Shown in pieces: positions 30,930 through 40,272 of a stretch of DNA of 64,000 bases; the stretch's first letter is position 1; each line of letters begins with the position of its first letter. Made by a program: the position numbers and the translations under genes. Below the pieces are notes generated by a model. That model saw nothing but the letters and a program-made list of their open reading frames with translations. It did not search any database and had not been told where the DNA came from. The DNA is from CALMEC01 sp964434425. Lineage in GTDB: Bacteria > Actinomycetota > Thermoleophilia > Miltoncostaeales > Miltoncostaeaceae. The DNA lies in assembly GCA_964434425.1 (NCBI GenBank), contig CAYSVH010000001.1, positions 1 to 64,000 on the forward strand, in the 5' to 3' direction.

Positions 30930-32461
30930 TTCGCCTCCTTCGGCTGGATGGTGTGCAGTTTGCGGGCGGGTGACGTCATCTCGGGGGCGATCGGGGTGGA
31001 CGGCATGCAGGGGCCGGGTCCTCCGGCGCCCGCCAGACCGCACGAGCCCTGCAGGTCGAGCACCGACGCGGCCTCCTCGTTGTGTCCCTTGGGAATCACG
31101 AAGCGCTCGTCGTAGCGGGCCAGGGCCAGGAGCCGGAAGAGCGCCTCCAGCTCCCGCTCGGTCTCGCTCGGTGACGGGTCACTGTCCCGCTCGCCGCGCA
31201 GGTTCTTCGCCCGCATGTGCAGCCGCATGGCCGCCAGCGTCGTCAGGACGCGGCGCACCGGTTCCTCGTCGCCCGCGGTGAGCATCCCGGCGAGATAGGC
31301 GATGGGGATGCGCATGTCGTCGATCAGGTGGAAGATCGTCGCCGGATCCGCATCGGCGCCCTCGCCCTCGATCACCCCGGTCACCGGTGAGAGCGGCGGC
31401 ACGTACCAGACCATCGGAAGCGTCCGGTACTCGGGGTGCAGCGGGAGCGCCACACGGTGGCGGATGGCCAGCTGGTAGACCGGCGAGCGCACCGCCGCGT
31501 CGATCCACGACTGCGGGATCCCGTCCCGGAGCGCCTGCTCGACGACCTCGGGATCCGTCGGATCGAGGAAGATGCCGAGCTGTGACTCGTAGAGGTCCTT
31601 CTCGTCCGGGACGCTGGCGGCCTCCTCGACGCGGTCGGCGTCGTAGAGCACCACGCCGATGTACCGGATCTTCCCGACGCACGTCTCGGAGCAGATGGTC
31701 GGCATGCCCTGCTCCATGCGCGGGTAACACATGGTGCACTTCTCGGCCTTACCGGTCTGCCAGTTGAAGTAGACCTTCTTGTACGGGCAGCCCGACACGC
31801 ACATGCGCCAGCCGCGGCACTTGTCCTGGTCGACGAGGACGATGCCGTCCTCCTCGCGCTTGTACATGGCACCGGACGGACAGGACGCGACACACGACGG
31901 GTTGAGGCAGTGCTCGCAGATCCGGGGCAGGTACATCATGAAGGCCTGCTCGTAGTCGAAGCGCACCTGCTCCTCGATGCCCTTCAGGTTGGGGTCGCGC
32001 TGTGCGGCCTCGGGACCGCCGGCCAGGTCGTCCTCCCAGTTGGGCCCCCACGACAGCGGAAGCGCCTTCCCGGTGATCTGCGACTCGGGCTGGGCGACGG
32101 GCTGGTGCGGACCGTCGCCCCGGCGTGTCAGCGTCTCGTAGTCGTACGTCCAGGGCTCGTAGTAGTCGTCGATGGTGGGCAGGTCGGGGTTGGCGAAGAT
32201 GCGGGTGAGCTTGCGCATCTTCCCGCCGGCCTTGAGCCGGAGGCGTCCCTTCTTGGTGAGCTCCCAGCCCCCGTTCCAGGTCTCCTGGTCCTCCCAGCGC
32301 TTGGGGAACCCGCCGCCGGGCTTGGTCTCGACGTCGTTGAACCACATGTACTCGGCACCGGAGCGGTTCGTCCACACCGTCTTGCAGGTGACCGAGCAGG
32401 TGTGACACCCGATGCACTTGTCGAGGTTCATCACCATCCCGAACTGGGCGCGTATACGCAT
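30926..32461 (-). CDS. narH: Respiratory nitrate reductase beta subunit (Fe-S)
   Basis: NarH relays electrons from NarI to NarG through iron-sulfur clusters. The 511-residue protein has four cysteine groups: CIGCHTCSVTCK, CEHCLNPSCVASCPSG, CRGWRMCVSGCPYKK (a Trp replaces one Cys, as in the family's 3Fe-4S site) and CTMCYPR followed by CSETCVGKIRY. It begins at the base where narG ends (TGATG). Confidence 0.97.
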   Translation of the reverse strand: MRIRAQFGMVMNLDKCIGCHTCSVTCKTVWTNRSGAEYMWFNDVETKPGGGFPKRWEDQETWNGGWELTKKGRLRLKAGGKMRKLTRIFANPDLPTIDDYYEPWTYDYETLTRRGDGPHQPVAQPESQITGKALPLSWGPNWEDDLAGGPEAAQRDPNLKGIEEQVRFDYEQAFMMYLPRICEHCLNPSCVASCPSGAMYKREEDGIVLVDQDKCRGWRMCVSGCPYKKVYFNWQTGKAEKCTMCYPRMEQGMPTICSETCVGKIRYIGVVLYDADRVEEAASVPDEKDLYESQLGIFLDPTDPEVVEQALRDGIPQSWIDAAVRSPVYQLAIRHRVALPLHPEYRTLPMVWYVPPLSPVTGVIEGEGADADPATIFHLIDDMRIPIAYLAGMLTAGDEEPVRRVLTTLAAMRLHMRAKNLRGERDSDPSPSETERELEALFRLLALARYDERFVIPKGHNEEAASVLDLQGSCGLAGAGGPGPCMPSTPIAPEMTSPARKLHTIQPKEAK

Positions 32462-35400
32462 CAGTACCTCACCTCGCTTCGGCGCCGGCGGATGACCGTC
32501 AGCTCGTCGCGCTGCGATCCCGTTGGGCCGTAGTAGTTGAACCCGTACGACAACTGGGCGTAGCCGCCGATCAGGTGCGTGGGCTTGATCGAGATCCGCG
32601 TGACGGAGTTGTCGGTGCCGCCGCGCGTCTCGGAGACGTCGGAGATCGGAACGTTCACGTGACGGTCCTGCGAGTGGTACATCAGGGCCACCCCGTCCGG
32701 GATGCGATGCGACACCACGGCGCGACAGGCGATGACGCCGTGCCGGTTGTAGATGTCGACCCAGTCGTTGTCCGCCACGCCGATGCGCTCCGCGTCACCG
32801 GTCGAGATCCAGCACACGGGGCCGCCGCGGAACAGCGTGAGCATGTGCAGGTTGTCCTGGTACTCCGAGTGGATGGACCACTTGCTGTGCGGGGAGAGCC
32901 ATCGCACCACCACCTCGGCACCCGCGTCCTCTCCGAGGGTGAGGTCGCCGAAGTACCGGGTCGAGTTGACCGGCGGGCGATAGGTCGCGACGGCCTCACC
33001 CATGTCGATCATCCAGGCGTGGTCGACGTAGAACTGCTGACGTCCGGTCAGCGTCCGCCACGGCACGGAGCGCTCGACGTTCATCGTGAACGGGTTGTAC
33101 CGGCGCTCCCGGGACTCGAGGCCCGACCATTCCGGTGACGTCATCACCTTGCGGGGCTGGATGCGTGCGTCGCCGAAGGTGATGCGGTGCTCGGCGTTCT
33201 CGAGCCCCAGATCGGCCAGCGGCACTCCGGACCGCTGCTCCATGGCGCGGAACCCGGCGGTCGCGATGCGCGCGTTGGTGGTACCGGACAGCGCGAGGAT
33301 GGCGTCCGCCCAGTGGATGTCCGTTGTGAGCTTCGGGCGACCGGCGCAGGGACCGGACTCGGTGACCCCGTTCAGCGCCGCCAGGTCCCGGGCCTCCTGT
33401 GCGGCCGACACGCTCCATCCCTTGACGCCGAGCCCGGGCGTCTCGACGAGCGGGCCGAGCGCCGCCCACTTGGCCGCCACCTGGGTGTAGTCGCGCTCGG
33501 TGGGGACGAGCTTCGGCATGGTCACGCCGGGAACGGGACGAAGGCCCTCGTTCTTCCAGTCGACCACCTCGCCCATGGCCTGGGCGATCTCATCGGGAGA
33601 GTCGTGCGCGAGCGGGGCGGCGACCACGTCGGTGCGGGTGCCGAGATGCGTGACGGCGAGTTCCGAGAAGCGCTCGGCGACCCCGCGAAACGCGTCGAAG
33701 TCGGTGCGGGCCTCCCACGGAGGCGGCACCGCCTCGCCGAAGGTGTGGACGAAGGGGTGGAGATCCGTGCTCGAGATGTCGTTCTTCTCGTACCACGTGG
33801 CCGCCGGCAGCACGATGTCGGAATAGAGGCACGAGCCGTTCATCCGGAAGTCGATCGTGGTGAACAGGTCGAGCTTCCCCTCCGGGGCCTCGTCGTGCCA
33901 CTCGACCTCGGTCGGGCGGATCTCCTCCGGAGACTCCGTGTTGCGGACGGCGGCGTTCGGTACGCCGAGCAGGTGCCGCAGGAAGTACTCCTGCCCCTTC
34001 GACGACGATCCGATGAGGTTCGCCCGCCACTGGGTGAGCACGCGGGGGAAGTTCTCGGGTGCGTCGGGGTCCTCCGCGGCGAACCGAAGCCGTCCCGCCT
34101 CCAGTTCGTCCACGATGTACTCAGCCGTGGGTTTGCCCTGCGCCGCCGCCTCGTCGCTGAGGTCGAGCGGGTTGCGGTTGAAGGTGGGGTAGGAGGGCAT
34201 CCAGCCGTTGCGCGCCGCCAGCGCGACGCAATCGGCGACGGTGCGTCCGCCGAGGCGTCCGTCCCCTCCGGTCCACGACACCTCCTCCGTCGTGAAGGTC
34301 TCGTAGCGCCACTGGTCCGTCGCGAGGTACCAGAACGGTGTCGTCGCCTGCTGGCGGGAGGGGCGTGCCCAGTCGAGTGCGAAGGCGACCTGTCCGAAGC
34401 CCGCGATCGGCCGCACCTTCTCCTGTCCCACGTAGTGGGCCCAGCCGCCTCCGTTCACTCCCTGGCATCCGCAGAGCAGGAGCAGGTTCAGCATGGTCCG
34501 GTAGATGACGTCCGAGTGGTACCAGTGGTTCGTCCCGGCGCCCATGACGATCATGGAGCGCCCGTTGGTGTCCTCCGCGTTCGTGGCGAACTCGCGGGCG
34601 ATGCGCGTGACGACGGCGGGGTCGACGCCGGTGATGGACGACTGCCAGGCGGGGGTTCCCGGGCTGTCGGCGTCGTCGTAGGACGTCGGCCAGTCGCCGG
34701 GGAGTCCGTCACGCGCGACGCCGAGGTGCGCCGCGACGATGTCGAACACGGTCGTCACCAGGCGGTCGCCCACCCGCATCGCGGGAACCCCGCGGACGAT
34801 GGTCTCGCCGCTTGCCGCGGCGGTCGTGTCGAAGCGCGGGACGGAGAGCGCGACGTTCTCGGTGCCGGGCCGGTCGAGGAGCGTGAGCGCCGGACGGATG
34901 TCGCCGAGCTCGAGGTTCCACGAGCCCGCGTTCTCAGCACCCCAACGGTCGGCCATGCTCCCGTGCGGGAAGGCCACCTCGCCGGTGCTCTCATCGAGGA
35001 CCGCGGTCCGCCACTCGGGGTTGGGTCCGTCGTGACCGAGGTCCGACGCCCGGAGGAACCGGCCCGCCATGTGGGAGCCGTCGCGCTCCTCGAGCGTCAC
35101 GAGGAACGGCATGTCGGTGAAGCGCCGGACGTAGTCGTCGAAGTACGGGACCGTCCGCTTGACGTGGAACTCGTTGAAGATGACGTGTCCCATGGCCTGC
35201 GCCAACGCGGCGTCGGTGCCGGGTTCGGCGGGCAGCCAGTCGTCGGCGAACTTCGTGTGCCCGGCGAAGTCGGGTGAGACCACGACGACCTTCTGGCCGC
35301 GGTAGCGCGCCTCGGTCATGAAGTGGGCGTCGGGGGTGCGCGTCTGGGGGATGTTGGACCCCCAGAGCATCATGTAGGACGAGTTCCACCAGTCCGCGGA

Positions 35401-36111
35401 CTCGGGGACGTCGGTCTGGTCTCCCCAGATCTGAGGGGAGGCCGGAGGCAGGTCGGCGTACCAGTCGTAGAACGACAGCGCGATGCCCCCGATGAGGCTG
35501 AGGAAGCGCGTCCCGGCCGAGTAGGAGACCGGTGACATGGCGGGGATGGGTGAGAATCCGGCGATGCGGTCCGGGCCGTACCGCTTGACCGTGTGGACGT
35601 GGGCGGCGGCCATGATCTCGGTGACCTCGTCCCACGTCGAGCGGACGAATCCCCCCTTGCCACGACGGGACTTGTATGTGCGGGCCTTCTCGGGATCCGA
35701 CACGATGGCCTCCCACGCCTCGACCGGATCACCGGTGCGCGCGAGTTCCTCGCGGTACAGCTTGACGAGCGCGCCGCGCACGTACGGGTAGCGGACGCGA
35801 AGCGGGGAGTAGACGTACCACGAGAACGACGCGCCGCGCGGACATCCCCGCGGCTCGTACTCGGGCGACTCCGCCCCGTTGGTGGGGTAGTCGGTCGCCT
35901 GCGTCTCCCAGGCGACGATGCCGTCCTTCACGTGCACCAGCCAAGAGCACGACCCGGTGCAGTTGACGCCGTGCGTCGATCTGACGATACGGTCGGTCTG
36001 CCAGCGGTCGCGGTAGAGGCGCTCCCACGATCGGTCCTTCGGCTGGAGGTCGCTCCAGGTCTCGGTGGAGGGTGAGAAGGCGAGGTGCCGAGGTTCGAGC
36101 GATGAGGTCAT
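32461..36111 (-). CDS. narG: Respiratory nitrate reductase alpha subunit (molybdopterin)
   Basis: NarG reduces nitrate to nitrite at a bis-MGD molybdenum site on the cytoplasmic side. At 1216 residues it has full family length. The N terminus carries the FS0 cluster ligands in STHGVNCTGSCSW and RGCPRGASFSW. Later segments include MLWGSNIPQTRTPDAHF, MGAGTNHWYHSDVIYRT and LYSDIVLPAATWYEK. No twin-arginine signal is present, consistent with the cytoplasm-facing membrane-bound type. Confidence 0.97.
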   Translation of the reverse strand: MTSSLEPRHLAFSPSTETWSDLQPKDRSWERLYRDRWQTDRIVRSTHGVNCTGSCSWLVHVKDGIVAWETQATDYPTNGAESPEYEPRGCPRGASFSWYVYSPLRVRYPYVRGALVKLYREELARTGDPVEAWEAIVSDPEKARTYKSRRGKGGFVRSTWDEVTEIMAAAHVHTVKRYGPDRIAGFSPIPAMSPVSYSAGTRFLSLIGGIALSFYDWYADLPPASPQIWGDQTDVPESADWWNSSYMMLWGSNIPQTRTPDAHFMTEARYRGQKVVVVSPDFAGHTKFADDWLPAEPGTDAALAQAMGHVIFNEFHVKRTVPYFDDYVRRFTDMPFLVTLEERDGSHMAGRFLRASDLGHDGPNPEWRTAVLDESTGEVAFPHGSMADRWGAENAGSWNLELGDIRPALTLLDRPGTENVALSVPRFDTTAAASGETIVRGVPAMRVGDRLVTTVFDIVAAHLGVARDGLPGDWPTSYDDADSPGTPAWQSSITGVDPAVVTRIAREFATNAEDTNGRSMIVMGAGTNHWYHSDVIYRTMLNLLLLCGCQGVNGGGWAHYVGQEKVRPIAGFGQVAFALDWARPSRQQATTPFWYLATDQWRYETFTTEEVSWTGGDGRLGGRTVADCVALAARNGWMPSYPTFNRNPLDLSDEAAAQGKPTAEYIVDELEAGRLRFAAEDPDAPENFPRVLTQWRANLIGSSSKGQEYFLRHLLGVPNAAVRNTESPEEIRPTEVEWHDEAPEGKLDLFTTIDFRMNGSCLYSDIVLPAATWYEKNDISSTDLHPFVHTFGEAVPPPWEARTDFDAFRGVAERFSELAVTHLGTRTDVVAAPLAHDSPDEIAQAMGEVVDWKNEGLRPVPGVTMPKLVPTERDYTQVAAKWAALGPLVETPGLGVKGWSVSAAQEARDLAALNGVTESGPCAGRPKLTTDIHWADAILALSGTTNARIATAGFRAMEQRSGVPLADLGLENAEHRITFGDARIQPRKVMTSPEWSGLESRERRYNPFTMNVERSVPWRTLTGRQQFYVDHAWMIDMGEAVATYRPPVNSTRYFGDLTLGEDAGAEVVVRWLSPHSKWSIHSEYQDNLHMLTLFRGGPVCWISTGDAERIGVADNDWVDIYNRHGVIACRAVVSHRIPDGVALMYHSQDRHVNVPISDVSETRGGTDNSVTRISIKPTHLIGGYAQLSYGFNYYGPTGSQRDELTVIRRRRSEVRY

Positions 36112-37316
36112 CCGTTGCTCCGATCGGGTGTGGTGAAGAGCGTTCGGAACTCTTCACGCTGGATCTGCAGGGTCACCGCGAGGCAGATCACCGCCAGGAT
36201 CACGAGGCCGAGGAAACCGACGGCGTAGCTGCCGAACTGGTCCTTGGCGAAGCCCATGAAGAGGGGTGGGAAGAACCCGCCGAGTCCGCCGAACGCGCCG
36301 ACGATGCCGGTGACGGCGCCGGTCGAGTTGGGGAACTCGTGCGGAACGATCTTGAAGACCGCACCGTTCCCCAGTCCGAGGAAGACGCCCATGGTGAGGC
36401 ATGCGAGGGTGACCTCCGTCATGGAGGGGCCGCGCGCGATGGCCGCGAGGACCGCGGCGTCGATGGCGACGCCGGCGAACGCGATCACGAGAGTGGTGCC
36501 CGCGCCGATGCGGTCCGCCATCCAGCCGCCCAGGGGGCGTCCGGCGACCGCGAGGATGGCGAAGCCGGCGGCGCGTTGTCCGGCGTCGATGGCGCTGAGG
36601 TCGAACCAGTCGCTCAGCATCTTCGGAAGGAAGACCGTCATCGCGACGAAACCGCCGAACGAGACGAAGTAGAGGAGCGACAGCCGGTGCAGGCGCCATC
36701 CGCTGCGCAGGACCTCCGAGTACTTCGTCCGCGCCCGTTCGCCGGGGGCGTCCCGTGCGAACAGGAAGGTGATGACGGCACCTCCCACCAGGAGCAGGGC
36801 CATCATCCATCCGACGTACTCCCGTCCCCAGTTCTCACTGATGCGGGGGACGGCCAGGGCCGCGAGTGCGGTACCGATGGTGCCGACCCCGTAGATGCCG
36901 ACGGCCATTCCGATGCGCGGGCCCTGCCACCAGCGGGCGACGAACGGGACGCCGATCGCGAAGGCGGCGCCGGCGCCGCCCATGAGGAAACCGAGGACCG
37001 CGATCGATCCGAATGACTTCGCGTACCCGAGGAAGACGGCAGGGACGGCGGAGATGAGCATGATGAGCGTGAACATCAGCCGGCCACCGAACCGGTCGGC
37101 GAGGACACCGGCGGGGAGCCGGAGGAGCGAGCCGCACAGGACGGGAACGGCCAGGAGGACCGCCGTCTGCGTGTCGCTGAGGTCGAGTTCGGTCTGCAGT
37201 TCGCGGGCGATGGGTGAGACCACGCCCCACGATACGAAGCAGACCAGGAAGGCCATCGTCGCGAGCCAGAGGTTTCGGGTGGCTCCGGCGGGGCTTGCTT
37301 GTGCTGGACCGTTCAT
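36108..37316 (-). CDS. narK: Nitrate/nitrite transporter, major facilitator superfamily
   Basis: NarK-type carriers bring nitrate in and/or export nitrite. The 402-residue protein has about twelve hydrophobic segments. Key features are RLPAGVLADRFGGRL, the glycine-rich GGAGAAFAIGVPFVARWW, and GNGAVFKIVPHEFPNSTGAVTG, the nitrate signature. The open frame extends upstream, but ATG 37316 lies 6 nt after TACTGT (leaderless) and begins the family-like sequence. It heads the nar operon. Confidence 0.93.
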   Translation of the reverse strand: MNGPAQASPAGATRNLWLATMAFLVCFVSWGVVSPIARELQTELDLSDTQTAVLLAVPVLCGSLLRLPAGVLADRFGGRLMFTLIMLISAVPAVFLGYAKSFGSIAVLGFLMGGAGAAFAIGVPFVARWWQGPRIGMAVGIYGVGTIGTALAALAVPRISENWGREYVGWMMALLLVGGAVITFLFARDAPGERARTKYSEVLRSGWRLHRLSLLYFVSFGGFVAMTVFLPKMLSDWFDLSAIDAGQRAAGFAILAVAGRPLGGWMADRIGAGTTLVIAFAGVAIDAAVLAAIARGPSMTEVTLACLTMGVFLGLGNGAVFKIVPHEFPNSTGAVTGIVGAFGGLGGFFPPLFMGFAKDQFGSYAVGFLGLVILAVICLAVTLQIQREEFRTLFTTPDRSNG

Positions 37317-37322
37317 AATCGG

Positions 37323-37328
37323 ACAGTA
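37323..37328 (-). promoter_or_regulatory. -10 element of the nar operon
   Basis: Minus-strand TACTGT lies 6 nt upstream of the narK ATG, suggesting a leaderless mRNA. Only 70 bp separate narK from the divergent Rrf2-type regulator gene, so a regulator operator probably overlaps this promoter. No clear operator palindrome was assigned. Confidence 0.45.
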
Positions 37329-37386
37329 GTTGATGCCTAGGCGCAACGTTGGACAGAAATCTAAACGTTCGGGTGACCGAGTACAA

Positions 37387-37890
37387 ATGCACCTCCGCTT
37401 CTCACGCACCGCCGACTATGGGCTGCGCGCCACCCTCGCCATCGCCCAGATCGAAGGGGACCTGGTCAAGCGTCGCGACATCGCGTCCGCCACCGAGGCG
37501 CCCGAGTCCGTCCTCGCCCAGGCACTGGCGGCGCTCGTCAGGGCCGGTCTTCTGGAGGCGGTCGCCGGTCCCGCCGGCGGGTACCGGCTCGCCCGGTCCG
37601 CCTCCGAGATTTCGGTGCGCCAGATCGTCGAGGCCATCGACGGCACGGACATCGACGAACGCTGCCCGCTCCGTGAGGCCAGGTGCTCGCACACGGGCAA
37701 GTGCCCCTTCCACACGGTCTTCTGGAACGCGAAGGTGGACTTCCGGCGGGCGCTGGGGCGGACGAGTCTTCAGGCGATCCTGGACGAGGCGGCCGACGGC
37801 GACATCACATCGGTCGCCGGATCCGGCGGAGCCGGATCGGGGGTCGCGGGCCCGGTCGGTGACGTGCGGAGCCACACCCGAACACGGTGA
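37387..37890 (+). CDS. Rrf2-family iron-sulfur regulator, NsrR-like
   Basis: This 167-residue protein begins MHLRFSRTADYGLRATLAIA, typical of Rrf2 winged-helix regulators. The helix-turn-helix is in KRRDIASATEAPESVLAQAL. Three cysteines (CPLREARC, then HTGKC) can hold an Fe-S cluster. Their spacing (CX6CX5C) is close to that of NO-sensing NsrR and of IscR. Divergence from narK supports control of nitrate respiration by NO or cluster status (inference). The C-terminal 30 residues are Gly-rich and probably disordered. Confidence 0.85.
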   Translation: MHLRFSRTADYGLRATLAIAQIEGDLVKRRDIASATEAPESVLAQALAALVRAGLLEAVAGPAGGYRLARSASEISVRQIVEAIDGTDIDERCPLREARCSHTGKCPFHTVFWNAKVDFRRALGRTSLQAILDEAADGDITSVAGSGGAGSGVAGPVGDVRSHTRTR

Positions 37891-38121
37891 GCACCAACCG
37901 CGTGGCGCAGGGTCTGTCCGTCGGCTGTCCGCCGTTCCCGGGCGGTCCGGTCGGGCGACCGGATCCGGGTCGTGGCGGGGACGGTGACGCGGCCGACGCC
38001 GATCCGGCATCCTGCTGGTGGGCGCGTCGTCACCTGCTTCGGCCCGCGTGCCGGCGGTGACGACGGGTCGGTCGAGGAACGGGTGCCCCGCGGGGGCACG
38101 GCACAGTCAGGAAGGGAATCG

Positions 38122-38766
38122 ATGGTCACGAAGGCGGAGATCCGGCGGATGGACCCGGTGCTCGTCACGGCGGCGGTACTCGCCGTCATCGGCGCGGTGT
38201 TCACGATCGCGTCCATCTTCACGGCGCTCTACAGCTCGGACTCGGGCAGCGCCACGCCGCGCGATCTGGGCGACTACGAACAGTTCGGGTCGCTGGTCGT
38301 CAACTCGTGGATCATCCTTCTGATCGGCGGGCTCATCGGCGTGTGCACCATCGTTCCGCTCGTCATGGCCCTGATCAGCCGGCAGGGGGTCCGCCTGCCC
38401 CTCGGCCTGGGAGTGCTGTTCCTCCTGTGCGCGATCGCCCTGACCATCGTCGTCGAGATCAACTTCATCGCGGACCGCGACGCGCTCGCCTTCGACCTCG
38501 AGTTCTCGATCGCCTTCTACCTGGTCCTCGTCGGCATCCTGTCCTGGCTCGGCGCGACCGTCCTGATGATGCTGTCGTTCGCGCGCGGCGGCGCGCGTGC
38601 CGACCACGTCGCCGGTGCGATCCCGCCGAGCGACGGGTCCGACATCGCGACGCCGCCGAAGCCCGCGCCCGGGCGGACCTTCTGCACCGGCTGCGGCCGG
38701 AAGCTCGATCCGGGCGCGCATTTCTGCGCGGTGTGCGGAACCCCGGTACCCGAGACGGACGGCTGA
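38122..38766 (+). CDS. Four-helix membrane protein with C-terminal zinc ribbon (a)
   Basis: I do not recognise a named family. The 214-residue protein has an N-terminal hydrophobic segment (LVTAAVLAVIGAVFTIASIF), a polar loop with FGSLVVNSWI, three further hydrophobic segments, and a soluble tail ending in a CxxC-x10-CxxC zinc ribbon (CTGCGRKLDPGAHFCAVCG). It is paralogous to the gene at 40269-41126, sharing FGSLVVNSWI and the ISDRDAL/IADRDAL segment. GGAAGGGA precedes ATG 38122. The ribbon suggests protein or nucleic-acid contact on the cytoplasmic side. Confidence 0.75.
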   Translation: MVTKAEIRRMDPVLVTAAVLAVIGAVFTIASIFTALYSSDSGSATPRDLGDYEQFGSLVVNSWIILLIGGLIGVCTIVPLVMALISRQGVRLPLGLGVLFLLCAIALTIVVEINFIADRDALAFDLEFSIAFYLVLVGILSWLGATVLMMLSFARGGARADHVAGAIPPSDGSDIATPPKPAPGRTFCTGCGRKLDPGAHFCAVCGTPVPETDG

Positions 38767-39063
38767 GCCCGGCTGCCTGTCGGCGGCGGATGTCCCGGAC
38801 GGTCGTGTGGATCGCCCCGTACTCGACGGTCACCGGCGGTGAAAGCGGTGGCCCGTCACCGGGTGAAGGTTTGACAAAACGGCACCCGGAGATGCGCGGA
38901 CTCGCGGGTCCCCCTCGGTAGGGTCCGGAGAAATCACCCGACGACGAGTGCCCTCGGTGCGTCCACGGCGTTCAGGACCCCTACGACGGTCGCCGGCACC
39001 GTGCGGCCCGGCCCCACGCCGGTCGACTCATCGACGGTACGCCAACGATTCCGAGGAGCTGTC
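38767..39063 (+). other. Intergenic region between zinc-ribbon genes
   Basis: About 300 bp contain a TTGACA (38871-38876) but no convincing -10 at the right distance. No gene or repeat was recognised. Confidence 0.4.
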
Positions 39064-40272
39064 ATGACGCTCGGCACACCGCAACAGCAACAGCAGGGCG
39101 CTCCACCGGGGGCGCCGATGAGCCTGGGGCAGATCGGTGGCAGGCCCGCCGAGCTGGCCGTCGCGGCCGTGCTCTTCGCCGGTGCGGCGATCTACCTGCT
39201 GATCGACGTCCTCCTCCAGTTGGGCGACGTCTTCGACGTCTTCGACCGGACCGGTGGGACCCGTCCCGGTCTCTTCTTCCTGTTCAGTGTCATCTCGTAC
39301 GTCCTCATCAGCATCGGGTTGCTCGCGATCGCATGGCTCCTCGCGAACGCGGATCCACGGGGGCGGATCCTCGCGGTCGTGACCGCGCTGGCCTGGGCGA
39401 TCGCGATGATCGCCTCGGAAATCCGGTACTTCGTCCTCGAGGGCGGCACCTCTCTGTCGCTCATCCTCGGTCTGATCGCGGTATTGCTCGGCGCCGCGCT
39501 GGCCTTCCTCCCGGGAGCGCACGCGGCGTTCCGAGGCCATCCCGCCGCATCCTCGGCGGGGATCTCGGCATCGCGCCTAGCGCTGTTCGCCGTCGGCCTG
39601 CTGACGCTGATCAACGGTGTCTTCCTCGTCATCCTCGCCGCCGGTGAGAGCGGGAAGGGCCTCGCCAACGGCATCATCCTCATCGTCACCGCGCTCGCCG
39701 TGGGAGCGGTCGCCCAGCTTCTTCCGACGCGCCGCATGGAGCTGCGACTCGTGCTGTCGGTCCTGGCGCTGGGTGTGTTCATCACATCCCTCATCCTGGG
39801 GCCGCGGTTCTTCCTCACCGTCTTCCTCCTCTCGTCGATCCTCCTTCTGCCGTTCGTCCTGTGGCTCGTCTCGGACGTGCGGGTCTTCTTCGGTGAGCGG
39901 CCACTGTCGTTGCGGTCACTCGCGACGGCGCCCGCGCAGGGCGGAGCCCCCGCCGGGTCGCAGCCGTTCTCCCGTCCCGGGGCCGGGGCCCTGGCGTGCA
40001 CCGGTTGCGGGGCCGCCCTTCAGGAGGGCGACGCCTTCTGCTCATCCTGCGGGACGCGGGTGCCCGAGCCCGAGCCGGTACGGGTCTGCGCGTCCTGCGG
40101 ACGTGAGGTCCCGGGTGACGCGGCCTTCTGCGGCGGATGCGGATCCCGGTTGGATGCTCCCGCCTCACCGGTTGCGGCGAGCCCCTCGGCGTGCGGGAGC
40201 TGTGGCGCCACCGTCGATCCCGGCTCGCGGTTCTGCGGCGCATGCGGCACGCCGGTGGGAGGGGTGTCGTGA
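39064..40272 (+). CDS. Multi-pass membrane protein with three C-terminal zinc ribbons (b)
   Basis: This 402-residue protein has a Gln-rich N terminus and about eight hydrophobic segments from residue 30 to 285. Three consecutive zinc ribbons follow, each CxxC-x10-CxxC: CTGCGAALQEGDAFCSSCG, CASCGREVPGDAAFCGGCG and CGSCGATVDPGSRFCGACG. GAGGAG precedes ATG 39064. It is not an obvious paralogue of its two neighbours apart from the ribbons. The next gene's GTG overlaps its stop. Function unknown. Confidence 0.78.
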   Translation: MTLGTPQQQQQGAPPGAPMSLGQIGGRPAELAVAAVLFAGAAIYLLIDVLLQLGDVFDVFDRTGGTRPGLFFLFSVISYVLISIGLLAIAWLLANADPRGRILAVVTALAWAIAMIASEIRYFVLEGGTSLSLILGLIAVLLGAALAFLPGAHAAFRGHPAASSAGISASRLALFAVGLLTLINGVFLVILAAGESGKGLANGIILIVTALAVGAVAQLLPTRRMELRLVLSVLALGVFITSLILGPRFFLTVFLLSSILLLPFVLWLVSDVRVFFGERPLSLRSLATAPAQGGAPAGSQPFSRPGAGALACTGCGAALQEGDAFCSSCGTRVPEPEPVRVCASCGREVPGDAAFCGGCGSRLDAPASPVAASPSACGSCGATVDPGSRFCGACGTPVGGVS

